Counted from the stretch's first letter, positions 11,255 through 22,250 are shown. The stretch: 64,000 bases of DNA from Siphonodentalium dalli (GCA_032622095.1 CP136065.1:220328151-220392150), one strand, 5' to 3'. Translations and numbers: made by a program. The notes: a model not told the origin generated them from the letters alone.

Positions 11255-11858
11255 ATCGACAAGTAATCGACTCCTTAACCCTTTACCCAACAGAACGGCC
11301 CTGTGCCAATGCATTCTCTTATATATGCGAGTCGACCATAGGTCGCCTCGCATATATAAGAGAATGCATTGGCTTAACACATTAAAAATTATAAAATTGT
11401 TAAAGAATGTAAGAAAAAATGGTAAAAAGTGTTAAAAAAAAGATTTTTTTTAGGCCAATGCATTCTCTTATATATGCGAGGCGACCTATGGTCGACTCGC
11501 ATATATAAGAGAATGCATTGGCACAGGGCATAACTGTAACCATCACAATGTGGTCAATGAGCCGGTTCCAATGATATCCATATTTGTATGGTTTTATTGA
11601 GACAGACCCAAGATAATTTAAGCTGTTGCAGCTTTATTTGGCCGTTTTTGGCCGGTTTGTTGGGTAAAGGGTTAACCACAGCAGAATTATGGGTAACTTT
11701 TCAGGATTTAGTCGGAAATATGGCTTGTTGCCATTCATCGGAAAGCTCTCCTCGAGAGCTTTCCTATGAATGGCAACAAGCCATATTTCCGGCTAAATCC
11801 TGAAAAGTTACCCGTAATTCTGCTGTGGTTAAGAAGTTGATTACTTAGGGCATTACTG
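11255..11858. mobile_element. TA-type foldback MITE P, copy 1, itself interrupted
   Basis: The left remnant is AAGTAATCGACTCC; the right part resumes with CCACAGCAGAATTATGGG and continues as a near-perfect palindrome through GGAAAGCTCTC to GCATTACTG, followed by TA. Family P begins TA-CAGTAATGC and ends GCATTACTG-TA, as in Tc1/mariner-type MITEs. Family 1 copy 2 lies in its TTAA. Confidence 0.7.
11275..11675 (-). mobile_element. TTAA-flanked MITE, family 1, copy 2, inserted in P
   Basis: 401 bp between TTAA at 11275-11278 and 11672-11675. Other P copies read GACTCCTTAACCACAG without interruption, so the duplicated TTAA and clean insertion are demonstrated by comparison inside this window. 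Orientation is opposite to copy 1. Confidence 0.9.
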
Positions 11859-11935
11859 TACCATTCCAATGAATACTTTTATAACTGAGTCGGAGCATCA
11901 ATTTAGTGAAGAAAGGGTTAAAAACTCAACCTTCC

Positions 11936-12700
11936 ATTTACTCACAGTTAGAAAATTTGATCGGTAATGGCTAAAATGTTCTGAAAGATAAATTACACAT
12001 AATGTCTGCATAATGCTATAGGATTTCATTATGTAAAGTTAGTATCTATATGTACATTAATTTATAAAACATCAGTCAAAAGTAAGAACAAAGTTGAAAC
12101 AAACACAATCCAACTGTTTATAAGTGATGTGTTGTACTGGCTACTTCTGTCTTTTAGTGGGTTATATCACTCTCTTTCTCAAGGTACATCAAGCCAGTGA
12201 TGAATAAAATTCATAGATAATTCACATACATGTGTAGCTGCTTCAACCTAACCTAGTTATGTATGGTAGGTTGCTTGGCTGCATACAGCAACTATGACCA
12301 TATCATGATGTTGCCCCCCTCCCCTCTCAATACATTTTGTGGATATACTGGGTCACAGGTCCCTGACACAAAATTAGTCGCACATAACACTAAAAGTACC
12401 TATCCTGAGTCTGTGAATGAAACAATAATATTCTTTGAACAATTCCCTTCATTTTGGTCTATGAGTTTGATACCACTGGAGACGGGACAAAACAAAGACT
12501 CTGTCATACGATAGACTATAAAGACAATAATATAAGAACATGGAATACTAGTATATCAATTACGGTCATGAGAATGGATAGTCTAGGTCGCCCATTATTT
12601 CGATGGTCTCAGGGAAGATAATCCAACATGGTTGATCTATATAACAAAATGTAGGGAATTATTATAGGAATATGATTATACTACCATTATATTTTATATC
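11936..12700. other. Intron sequence, nothing recognised
   Basis: About 760 bp of AT-rich sequence. A frame at 12263-12514 has no splice context, motif or relation to the neighbouring exons and was not accepted as a gene. Confidence 0.4.
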
Positions 12701-12779
12701 TATTATTGCATCTCGGCCACATGTTGTGGACTCGTAGTGGACATTCTCAATTTGAAGAGTTAAGAACCTTGTCTTACAT

Positions 12780-13010
12780 ATATATCAGATTTATTGATGT
12801 ACGGACTCATTGTACGAGTGTTCATTGATTCAAATGTGCTTGCTTCAGCGAGCGCGAACAAATTCGCATTTCTTATCGAAATGTCCCTCAACTTTGATCA
12901 GACTTGAAAATCAGTCCTGATTTTCATCCATGTCGGGGTTAGAACCCGCGGCAGGGACCTGTGGACTGTGTTACTTATCTAGACTCTTCAGAATTCATAC
13001 CTCATTGGTC
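12780..13010 (-). mobile_element. Possible tRNA-derived SINE remnant
   Basis: On the minus strand CCGCGGGTTCTAACCCCGAC resembles a Pol III B box (GGTTCTAACCC against GGTTCGANTCC). It is followed by a GC-moderate body and then an AT-rich AATAAATCTGATATATAT tail. No clear A box was found, so this stays tentative. Confidence 0.3.
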
Positions 13011-13111
13011 AGTGTCTAATGACTTGATGCTCATTGCCTGTCTACTAGATACTGGTATGTATTTTTTCTATTGGGTGATTTTGTGACATCTTATTTCTTT
13101 TTCTATTGCAG

Positions 13112-13122
13112 GAAAAATGTAG
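13112..13122 (+). CDS. Probable terminal exon (three codons) of the same gene
   Basis: A strong polypyrimidine tract and acceptor (ttctattgcag) precede it. Joined in phase to the single base left by the exon at 7587-7662, it reads Gly-Lys-Met-stop, so the protein would end ...NADAVGKM. The rest of the exon would be 3' UTR. A second GT (gtaagtat at 13139) lies close by, so a non-terminal microexon is possible, but the phase-consistent frame already contains a stop. Confidence 0.4.
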
Positions 13123-13199
13123 CCATTATGAATTTTATGTAAGTATATTCTACTTATCCCAATTAGCCATTTCATTGCTCATTAGCTTTATGATAATTA

Positions 13200-13690
13200 T
13201 ACTTAAATGAAAATTGGGAGGTGAACTGACTTGACTTTGTCTGTCCATCCATCTGAGTATATATCTCTGCCATGGATTATTGAATGTTAATGAAATTGGT
13301 ATGGAGCTTGGCCATCACGATTGCTTTCAAAAGAGGTGCAAATGGTGTTCGCATTTTCCATTCTAGAGTTATTATTCTTTGTTTATCTAGAAATCTTTTT
13401 TTTTAGTTTCGTCAACATGGCTGCTGCCAAAAGAGGAGCAAGTGACATTCTCTTTTTCCATTCTAGATTTATCCTTCTTTGGAAATCTGGAAATCTTGGA
13501 GGTTTTTTTCCAACCGTGCAAATATCTCAGCCATAGTGTTTATCCAATCTTAATGAAACTATGGATGTTCGTCATAATGACTATTTCAAAAGAGTGCCCA
13601 ATGATGCTTTCATTTTCCATTCAAGAGTTATCCTTCCTTTTTTATTTTAAATTTTAGTTCCGTCCTGCCCATATTTCAATTTTGCACTGG
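13200..13690 (+). repeat. Diverged core monomers related to Helentron-like family E
   Basis: Three degenerate monomers share TTCCATTCTAGAGTTATTC and TTGTTTATCTAGAAATC with the core of E1 at 15 kb. They lack element ends and stop before a 19-base G run at 13690. Confidence 0.55.
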
Positions 13691-13967
13691 GGGGGGGGGG
13701 GGGGTGGTATGCCAGCAGCCGAGGTGCAACTTCCTGTTATGGCTGTAAAAATTCATAGTAATATGCTTGTATTGTGATAGGCTATTTCCGTAATGTTTTC
13801 CACAGCTTATTATAGACTATTTTGTGGCCTATTTATCCTCACAAAAATACCCTAGCTGCCATCACAGGAATTTTTTTTGTCTTTTCTGATTTGCTGAGAG
13901 AAACTATTTCCAAATAATTTTCCTTTCTCAAGTTGAGGTATAGTGCCATTGTCATTGACTAGATCTA

Positions 13968-14963
13968 CTACCATATCTCAGCTCCTAATCCTCGGGGTTA
14001 ATCTACTACCATATCTCAGCTCCTAATCCTCGGGGTTACTACCATATCTCACTCCTAATCCTCGGGGTTATTAAATCTACTACCATATCTCAGCTCCTAA
14101 TCCTCGGGGTTAATCTACTACCATATCTCAGCTCCTAATCCTCGGGGTTAATCTACTACCATATCTCAGCTCCTAATCCTCGGGGTTATTAAATCTACTA
14201 CTATATCTCAGCTCCTAATCCTCGGGGTTATTAAATCTACTACCATATCTCAGCTCCTAATCCTCGGGGTTATTAAATCTACTACTATATCTCAGCTCCT
14301 AATCCTCGGGGTTATTAAATCTACTACCATATCTCAGCTCCTAATCCTCGGGGTTATTAAATCTACTACTATATCTCAGCTCCTAATCCTCGGGGGTTAA
14401 TCTACTACCATATCTCAGCTCCTAATCCTCGGGGTTATTAAATCTACTACCATATCTCAGCTCCTAATCCTCGGGGTTATTAAATATCTCAGCTCCTAAT
14501 CCTCAGGGTTAATCTACTACCATATCTCAGCTCCTAATCATCGGGGTTAATCTACTACCATATCTCAGCTCCTAATCCTTGGGGTTAATCTACTACCATA
14601 TCTCAGCTCCTAATCCTCGGGGTTAATCTACTACCATATCTCAGCTCCTAATCCTCGGGGTTAATCTACTACCATATCTCAGCTCCTAATCCTCGGGGGT
14701 TAATCTACTACCATATCTCAGCTCCTAATCCTCGGGGGTTAATCTACTACCATATCTCAGCTCCTAATCCTCGGGGTTAATCTACTACCATATCTCAGCT
14801 CCTAATCCTAGACTAGATCTACTACCATATCTCAGCTCCTAATCCTAGACTAGATCTACTACCATATCTCAGCTCCTAATCCTAGACTAGATCTACTACC
14901 ATATTTCAGCTCCTAATCCTAGACTAGATCTACCATATCTCAGCTCCTAATCCTCGGGGTTAT
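13968..14963 (+). repeat. Satellite S2, left block
   Basis: The unit is ATCTACTACCATATCTCAGC then TCCTAATCCTCGGGGTTA (38 bp) or the same plus TTAA (42 bp). A third variant near 14800-14930 ends CTAGACTAG. About 24 units are present. Some units lack the ACTACC half, showing unequal exchange or slippage. Frames reading through it are not genes. Confidence 0.9.
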
Positions 14964-16188
14964 TATACCCCCTTTTAAAAAAAAAGGGGGGTATACTGTT
15001 TTGCACCTGTCCGTCCGTCCGTCCGTCCGTCCGTCCGTCCGTACGTCTGTCCGATGTCTGTTCGTGTCATAACTTGAACAGTAGTGCTCGGAACTCAATG
15101 AAATTAGGTATGGATGTTCACTATTATGAGGACATTTAATAGAGGGTTCCATCGTTTTGTTTGGATTTTCCATTCTAGAGTTATTCATCTTTGTTTATCT
15201 GGAAATAGTGGCTTTTTGGTACGTCTGGTGTCTGTTCATGTCGTAACTTCAACAGTTGTGCTGGGATCTCAACCAAATTTGGTGTGGATGTTCACAACTA
15301 TGAGGACATTAAATAGAGGGTTCCATCGTTTTGTTCCGATTTTCCATTCTAGAGTTATTCATCTTTGTTTATCTTGAAATGTTGGAGTTTTGGTCCATCT
15401 GGTGTCTGTTCATGTCATAACCTGAACAGTAGTGCTCGGATCTCAATGAAATTTTGTATGGATGTTCACTACTATGAGGGCATTCAATAGAGGGTTCCAT
15501 CGTTTTGTTCGGATTTTCCATTCTAGAGTTATACATCTTTGTTCATCTGGAAATGTTGGCTTTTTGGTTCGTCTGGTGTCTGTTCATATTGTAACTTCGA
15601 CAGTTGTACTGGGATCTCAATGGGATTTGGTATGGATGTTCACTACTATGAGGACATTAAAAAGAGGGTTCCATCGTTTTGTTCCGCTTTTCCATTCTAG
15701 AGTTACTCATCTTTGTTCATCTGGAAATAAATGTTGGCTTTTTGGTCCGTCTGGTGTCTTCATGTCGTAACTTCAACAGTTGTGCTGGGATCTCAATGGA
15801 ATTTGGTATAGATGTTCACTGCTATGAGGACATTCAATAGGGGGTTCCATTGTTCTGTTCTGCTTTTCCATTCTAGAGTAATTCATCTTTGTTTATCTGG
15901 AAATGTTGGCTGTTTGATCCATCCGATGTCTGTTCAGCTCATAACTTGAACAGTAATGCTCGGATCTCAATGAAATTTTGTATGGATGTTCACCACTATG
16001 AGGACAGTTAATGGCACATTCAAATGTTTGTTTTGGTTTTTTGTTCTATAGTTATTCATCTTTGTTTATATGAAAATGCTGATTTCTGGGTCCATATGTC
16101 TGAGTATAGCCATCATAAGTTATAGATGTGCCCACACTAGGCGGTATGCCATGAGGGGGTATGCACCGGACGACAGTCCATCTCTTGT
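14964..16188 (+). mobile_element. Helentron-like element E1 inserted in satellite S2
   Basis: It begins TATACCCCCTTTT with a strong 5' hairpin (CCCCCTTTT...AAAAGGGGGG), then a CCGT microsatellite (CCGTCCGTCC, about nine units), then about six core monomers of about 175 bp, then a unique tail. Near the 3' end GGGGGTATG (inverse of the 5' end) is followed by the hairpin GGAC-GACA-GTCC and ATCTCTTGT. S2 sequence GGGGTTAT on the left and TAAATC on the right rejoin exactly between two T residues. No Rep/helicase ORF is present. Confidence 0.8.
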
Positions 16189-16906
16189 TAAATCTACCAT
16201 ATCTCAGCTCCTAATCCTCGGGGTTATTAAATCTACTACCATATCTCGGCTCCTAATCCTCAGAGTTATTAAATCTACCATATCTCAGCTCCTAATCCTC
16301 GGGGTTATTAAATCTACTACCATATCTCAGCTCCTAATCCTCGGGGTTATTAAATCTACTACCATATCTCAGCTCCTAATCCTCGGGGTTATTAAATCTA
16401 CTACCATATCTCAGCTCCTAATCCTCGGGGTTATTAAATATCTCAGCTCCTAATCCTAGACTAGATCTACTACCATATCTCAGCTCCTAATCCTAGACTA
16501 GATCTACTACCATATCTCAGCTTCTAATCCTAGACTAGATCTACTACCATATTTCAGCTCCTAATCCTAGACTAGATCTACCCGGTACCATATCTCAGCT
16601 CCTAATCCTCGGGGTTATTAAATCTACCATATCTCAGCTCCTAATCCTCGGGGTTATTAAATCTACTACCATATCTCAGCTCCTAATCCTCGGGGTTATT
16701 AAATCTACCATATCTCAGCTCCTAATCCTCGGGGTTATTAAATCTACTACCATATCTCAGCTCCTAATCCTCGGGGTTATTAAATCTACTACCATATCTC
16801 AGCTCCTAATCCTCGGGGTTATTAAATCTACTACCATATCTCAGCTCCTAATCCTCGGGGTTATTAAATCTACTACCATATCTCAGCTCCTAATCCTCAG
16901 GGTTAT
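16189..16906 (+). repeat. Satellite S2, right block
   Basis: About 18 further S2 units continue in the same register after E1, including the CTAGACTAG variant at 16450-16580 and one unit with an extra CCCGG. The block ends at 16906 where element G begins. Confidence 0.9.
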
Positions 16907-17500
16907 TGTCCCCCGAATTTTTTTTCTTCGGGGGACTATTAAAATAGCCGGTGTCCGTCCGTGCGTCCGGAAATGGTTTCCGGATGATAACTTTAGTTTC
17001 GGTTATTATATCAAAAGCAAATTTCATAGGTGAGTTTATCAGCCCTATGTACAGGTCAAGTTCGAATATGGGTATGCTCCGCCCATTTTTGCGAGAGTTG
17101 TGGCCCTTTTTCGACTTGTTTTACTCAGAAAATTTCTCACTTTTTCGGTTTCCGGATGATATCTCAAGTTTGGATCCTTTAATTGCAAATACCGTTTTTA
17201 TGTGGATCAGTCATATCACGATACAGGTCAAGTTCGAATTTGAGTTTGAACCGATGATTTTTCTCAGAGTTATGGGCTTTTCGACTTAGAAAATTCAATT
17301 TTTCTTGTAATTTTCTTCATTTTGTGCCAATTTTAGGTTATATTTTGACTTTAAGAGTTTTTTAAAGATTTGGTTATTTGTATGCATGTCAGTATTGAGA
17401 CAATGCACAAGTGTCTTATCCATATAGTATACTTCTACAAAGCCTCCGCTCCAAATGAAGCCACCGGTTCGGGGGACACTGGCCGAGCGGCCTTTTATTT
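16907..17500 (+). mobile_element. Helentron-like element G
   Basis: It starts TGTCCCCCGAA after GGGTTAT of S2 and forms a 5' hairpin with TTCGGGGGAC. The interior has two diverged monomers sharing ATACAGGTCAAGTTCGAAT and TTTCCGGATGATA. Near the right end TTCGGGGGACA (exact inverse of the 5' end) is followed by the hairpin GGCC-GAGC-GGCC and a T-rich end near 17500. The S2 repeat does not resume on the right, so the exact 3' boundary is uncertain. Confidence 0.7.
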
Positions 17501-18216
17501 TTGTGTTGTATGTTTCAGGTATCACTATTTAGATGTTCAACATGACAGTACAACATCGCCTGTTTAAATCAGGCATAAAAACAGTCATCATATGAGACAA
17601 GAGATTATCCTCGACAAGTGGTCTGATTACAATCTGTGCAATGTGACATGTGATAAGATCTAGATCAGTGATTGGATGTTTCTCTATAGACATGTGATAA
17701 GAACTAGTAAGATCAGTGATTGGATGTTTCTAAATGTTGCTTAGCGGCGAATAAATTTATCACAACATTGTTCATATTTTCTGTTCTTTCTCCATACACA
17801 TGATTTTATGCCTGTTAACTTAATATATTTTGATATTTCAGTCTTTCCATGGGGGAAAAAATGTCATCGTGGGATACTCCCTTGGAAGTAATTACACTTT
17901 CACATGCCCATAATTAAATTGAGACTGAAACAGATCTAAACAATATACTAAACATTTCAATATTTGTTGAATGATTAGAGCCCAGATGAGCATATCTGAC
18001 AGGTGGAACTAGAGCGAATTTTAGCACCCATAAATTGAAACTTGTGGGTGCGACAGCAATTGCTCCCGCCATCTCATGGGAAGGACTATTACTTGATTTC
18101 CATTCATTCATTTGTAGTGATGTTCAGCTATTAAATTCAACAAAGAGCCCTAGACTACCGGTATTCATTGAACTTATTATATGAGCATCCTTACAAATCA
18201 ATGAGTGGGTGTTTTG
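17501..18216. other. Intergenic sequence, nothing recognised
   Basis: No exon or element was identified. GATCAGTGATTGGATGTTTC occurs twice near 17660-17730, a small local duplication. Confidence 0.4.
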
Positions 18217-18224
18217 TCTGCCTG

Positions 18225-18478
18225 CAAGCCTTGAAATAGGGTGTCTGTCATTTGCAGAATGAGGTCCCCAGAGGGTGAATTTAGTAATGCTACCCCGCAT
18301 AGCGGGCTAGCATCACCAAATTCACCCTCTGGGGACCTCATTCTGCTTACACCTCAGCAGAATGAGGTTCCCAGAGGGTGAATTTAGTGATGCTAGCCCG
18401 CTATGCAGGGTAGCATCACTAAATTCACCCTCTGGGGACCTCATTCTGCAAATGACAGACACCCTATTTCAAGGCTTG
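18225..18478. mobile_element. Foldback element N, copy 3, with 8 bp target duplication
   Basis: The ends CAAGCCTTGAAATAG and inverse are flanked by the perfect direct repeat TCTGCCTG (18217-18224 and 18479-18486). The interior is two dyads, each carrying GAATGAGGTCCCCAGAGGG or a close variant and its inverse. Confidence 0.85.
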
Positions 18479-18590
18479 TCTGCCTGTCATCTGCTTATAT
18501 TTATATATATGAAAAAACCATTCCCATTTATACTTATAGTACTGAAAGGGAGAATCTTTCTCACGAATAGTTGATAATCTGGCCGGCATA

Positions 18591-19651
18591 ACTTTAAAGG
18601 CCCACTTAATTTTCGAATGCCCAGATAACATTATTCCATATTATATACCACTAGCCGATGAGCCCGACATGTCCGGGCTATTCAAAAACCAAATTTCAAG
18701 TCGATAGCTCCACCCGTTTCCGAGATCTGGTTTGCGCATGCGCGAAGCTGGCGTCGCACGGGCTCGGCGACCCGATAAAATTCGTATCCGGGGCAAGATA
18801 CATTCACATAGCAAATTTCAAGTCGATAGCTCCACCCGTTTCCGAGATCTCGTCTGCGCATGCGCGAAGCTGGCGTCGCACGGGCTCGGCGACCCGATAA
18901 AATTCGTATCCGGGGCAAGATACATTCACATACCAAATTTCAAGTCAATAGCTCCACCCGTTTCCGAGACCTGGTCTGCGCATGCGCGAAGCTTGCGTCG
19001 CGCGGGCTCCGCGACCCGATAAAAATTGTATCCGGGGCAAGATACATTCACATAGCAAATTTCAAGTCGATAGCTCCACCCGTTTCCGAGATCTCATCTG
19101 CGCATGCGCTGCACGGGCATCGCACGGGCTCGCCAATATGACAAGGACGACTGCCTGGTCAAACTACACACACGTACCAAGTTTCGTCCCGATCGGTCGA
19201 GAATCGTAGATTTGTATAAATGACATACAGACAAACAAACAAACAGGTCTTCAAAATATATATGAGATTTGGAAGAGGTACCAAAAAATATATATTCCAC
19301 CAGAATACGAAGCAGCTGTGGCCTAGGACTGTCCACCAAGTGATAGAGATTCATTCCAAGACTCCCCCCCCCCCCTTTGTCAACCCAGAATGCATCAGAA
19401 TTCAAACTAAGAGATAGAGTTATTCCCCTTCCATTGAGTATAATATACTTTATAGTACAGGCCGCATCAAAATTAAATACAGGACGCACCTTGGTACCTC
19501 GACAAAAACAACATGTTCCCAGTTTATTCGACCGGATCAGTTAATAATACAATGTTTTGGAGCTTCCTCTTTCAAATGGTATATAACATGGTCATGGAAT
19601 ATGTTGTATATAATGTGATCTGGTGATTCGAAAATTAAGTGGGCCTTTAAC
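18591..19651. mobile_element. TTAA-flanked TIR element I, copy 1, interrupted
   Basis: The termini TTAA-AGGCCCACTTAATTTTCGA and the inverse bound the element. The right half (CCCCCC run, AGAGTTATTCCCC, ACAAAAACAACATGT) matches the intact copy at 23.05 kb. The left half is interrupted at about 18650 by the tandem-core element Q. Confidence 0.75.
18651..19275 (+). mobile_element. Tandem-core element Q, copy 1, inside element I
   Basis: It starts ACTAGCCGATGAGCCCGAC with a hairpin AGCCCG / CGGGCT. About four core monomers of about 126 bp follow, each with CAAATTTCAAGTCGATAGC, CGAGATCTGGTCTGCGCATG and ATCCGGGGCAAGATACATTC. It ends with a CAAA microsatellite and TTCAAAATATATATGAGATT. The core is GC-rich against an AT-rich background. 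Frames through it are repeat translations. Confidence 0.7.
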
Positions 19652-20720
19652 CATTCATTTACTAAATACTCATTGACGCATAGTAGAGTTCCTTTAGGAA
19701 ATGTTTAGATAATAAGTTCAATAAACAGCCACAGGCCGTTTAGGTAGCAGTACACGATTTCACGGGATGTAGGGGGGTCTGAAAAATAAGTATCTGGGCA
19801 ATAACAGCCAGTGTAGCCTGTGTTAAATGTGTCATTACTGGTTTGAAGGTTTAATTATTTTACAAGACTGGGAAAGTTCTCAAAAAAGTGGAAAATTTGG
19901 ATACGCAACAGGATTTTCGTATTCAGTGAAGGCCAACTCTGTGTTATTGGTTACAGGAAAATAGCCCGATTTCTCTCCCATGAATTCTGTTATCTGCGCT
20001 TGCAAGACATTTTTTTCAAATTGATATAATTTTTTTTCTATTTCAAATATTTCTGAGCTCTAACATACATGTAGTATCATGTGGAAGAAGCTTATTTACT
20101 GACTTCGCCCTGTCATGATTTGTTTTTGGGTTGAAAATGGTTAATTTGAGTCAAAAAATGGGTCAAATTGAGCGTTTTGTGTGTGCAAACCAATGGTCAT
20201 AACTCAATGACAAATTTTACAACGAAGCTAAAGTACAGACAAATGAGTACACCTAAAATTTCTGTCGAAATTAAAACATGCTTGATGGGACATAGGCCAA
20301 AGATAATCGCTCAGCATTGATTTGAAGTACAGTACACCCTCCAAGGTTGGCCAAAATTGCTGGAAATCGTGTATTGCTACCTTAGAGGGATGTTGAACAT
20401 ATCTCTCCATGAATAGGAGTTCTTCTGCACTTGAATAAACTAACGTCTGCTTATATTCCCTAAACATCCCTACAGATGAATAATAAACCATTCCAATGTA
20501 TACTTTTATAACTGAATGGAAGAATCTATTTAGCAAAGAAAGAGTTTAAAGATACGGATGACCTTCGCGGTTGGTATTGCTTTTAAAATCTGTTAAAACC
20601 GCCGTAAACAGAAAGAATATTAAAATATAGACAAATTTTGTTCTTATACCAATCATAAATATCACATAAATAGCATGTTATTGTCAAGATGGTACACAGT
20701 GTTAGTAAACATTAGTTCTA
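19652..20720. other. Intergenic sequence with fragments of family 3
   Basis: 19655-19730 (AAATACTCATTGACG, AGGAAATGTTTAGATAATAA) and 20440-20550 (CCATTCCAATGTATACTTTT) match pieces of the family 3 TTAA element and may be its two ends, with about 700 bp of unrelated sequence between. No gene was accepted. Confidence 0.4.
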
Positions 20721-20724
20721 TTAC

Positions 20725-20923
20725 AGTCCAGTACGTAAAGAGTACGATAAGCAAAACACTCAACACTGGGGAGATCTCACTAAGTCAGCCTTGGTTAAAA
20801 CTGTACCATGTTGTTTACAACATACCTTTATAGGGCTCGCTAATCCTCGCCACTCAATATTTTGGTCAGTGAATCAAGTGAGTGTTGAGTGTGTTGCTTA
20901 TCGCACACTCTTTATGTGCTGTA
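20725..20923. mobile_element. TA-type TIR MITE
   Basis: The left arm CCAGTACGTAAAGAGTACGA continues into TAAGCAAAACACTCAACACT. The right arm is its inverse (AGTGTTGAGTGTGTTGCTTA then TCGCACACTCTTTATGTGCT), ending GTA. Flanking TA on both sides suggests a Tc1/mariner-type MITE of about 200 bp. Confidence 0.65.
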
Positions 20924-21310
20924 TATAAACAAATGCTCGGCTTGCACAATTGTGTTTTGTGGATAATATATTCATACTATTATTATTCTATATTAGAATA
21001 TCCTTGAGGAAATTTTCATAATTAAACTTTTATTTCTAAATTATAACCTACAACCAAGGCCATCCGTGCCTTTAAAGAGTTTGATAAATGTCTTGCTACA
21101 GTTTGCTAATATCACCCTCACATGGATATTGTATCTTTAAACAGCAATGGCCCATCAAAGGATTAACAAGATTTCAGCAGTTAACTATTGCATCTACAAT
21201 AATATCATAAGTCAGATTTGAATGGTCTTGGGTAAGCTCATCAACCGCTATGGGGGAAGGGATATCCACATTGAAGCAACGTTTTCCGTCCATTCATTCG
21301 TTGCAGACTT
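20924..21310. other. Intergenic sequence, nothing recognised
   Basis: AT-rich sequence between the TA-type MITE and foldback element N copy 4. No exon or repeat boundary was seen. Confidence 0.4.
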
Positions 21311-21314
21311 CGCC

Positions 21315-21742
21315 AAGTCTGAGTTTAGTGTGCCTGTTATTTGCAGAATGAGGTTCCCAGAGGGTAAATTTAGTTACGCTATCCCACATAGCAGGCTACC
21401 ATCACCATCACCAAATTCACCCTCTAGGAACCTCATTCTGCATGGCCTCATCTGCTATGGGAGACATAGAATCAGATTGAAGTTCCCAAATGGTGAATAT
21501 TGTGATGTACACAAATTAGGAACCTCTATTATGCAATATGTCGTCTGCCAATTTGGGGACATAGAGAAACTAAACTAAAATGTTAATTAAGAAACTTTCC
21601 AGAGAAGATGAAGCCTAAGCAGAATGAGGTCCCCAGAGGGTGAATTTAGTGATGCTAGCCCACTATGCAGGATAGCATCACTAAATTCACCCTCTGGGGA
21701 CCTCATTCTACAAATGACAGGCACACTAAACTCAGACTTGGT
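21315..21742. mobile_element. Foldback element N, copy 4, long form
   Basis: Bounded by CAAGTCTGAGTTTAGTGTG and the inverse. Both arms contain AGAATGAGGT...CAGAGGG dyads, with the long-form spacer (CATCTGCTATGGGAGACATA) in the middle. No target duplication was seen. Confidence 0.7.
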
Positions 21743-21879
21743 TATGGCCCTACAGAGAAATATGCCTCTGTGCCAAACTTTGGATCTCGGTATCTGTCAT
21801 CATAGGTCATGTATGAATGATCTTCAGTATGCTCATGAGATTCATTACACCCCCATCCCAAAAGATGTGGGGTATACAT

Positions 21880-22250
21880 GCATCTGTCCGGCTGCGTGTC
21901 CATCTGCTCATATATCTCAACCATTGTTGATCAGATCTCAAATGAAATTTGGTATGCAGGTTTGTCATCAGGAGGGCTTTCAATCGATGGTTCATTGACG
22001 TTGTTCTCATTTCCCATTCAAGAGTTATCCCTCTTGGTTTATCTGTAAATGTTGGAATTCTGTCCATTCGCTCTTTTATCTCAACCATGGGTTATCGGAT
22101 TCCAATGATATTTGGTATGTAGGTTTGGCATCACGAGGGCTTTCATTGTTCATTGTTCATTGACGTTTTTCACATTTTCTGTTCAATAGTTATCCCTCTT
22201 TCTTTATCTGAAAATTTTGGATTTCGATCCGTCGTTTGATAGAATTGCCT
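21880..22250 (+). repeat. Two diverged Helentron-like core monomers
   Basis: Two units of about 175 bp share ATATCTCAACCATTG, AAATTTGGTATGCAGGTTT and CATTCAAGAGTTATCCCTC. They resemble family E core monomers but have no element termini. Sequence from 22251 to 22865 shows nothing further that I can identify. Confidence 0.5.

Larger units (their letters stand above)
11185..11935. mobile_element. Host element of a three-level MITE nest (family 3, TTAA type)
   Basis: The flanks read TTCCCATCAAAGAATATGAATCC (11186 on) and, after the insertions, CCATTCCAATGAATACTTTTATAACTG to GAAGAAAGGGTTAA at about 11921. The same left and right phrases are continuous at 44085-44249, 46930-47101 and 48775-48937, which shows what the uninterrupted element looks like. 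The other MITEs listed here are inside it. Confidence 0.6.

Noticed and set aside
15114-15770. Long plus-strand frames with repeated protein phrases (GFHRFV, HSRVIHLC)
   Set aside because: They are translations of the 175 bp monomers of element E; other copies carry stops and there is no splice or start context.
16070-16453. 127-codon frame
   Set aside because: It is the end of element E1 read into satellite S2; the repeated protein is a by-product of the 42 bp unit.
18658-19209. Several overlapping frames in GC-rich sequence on both strands
   Set aside because: They follow the 126 bp monomers of element Q, which happen to be divisible by three and stop-poor.
20228-20536. 102-codon minus-strand frame
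   Set aside because: Part of it overlaps a family 3 TTAA-element fragment; no recognised motif or splice signals.
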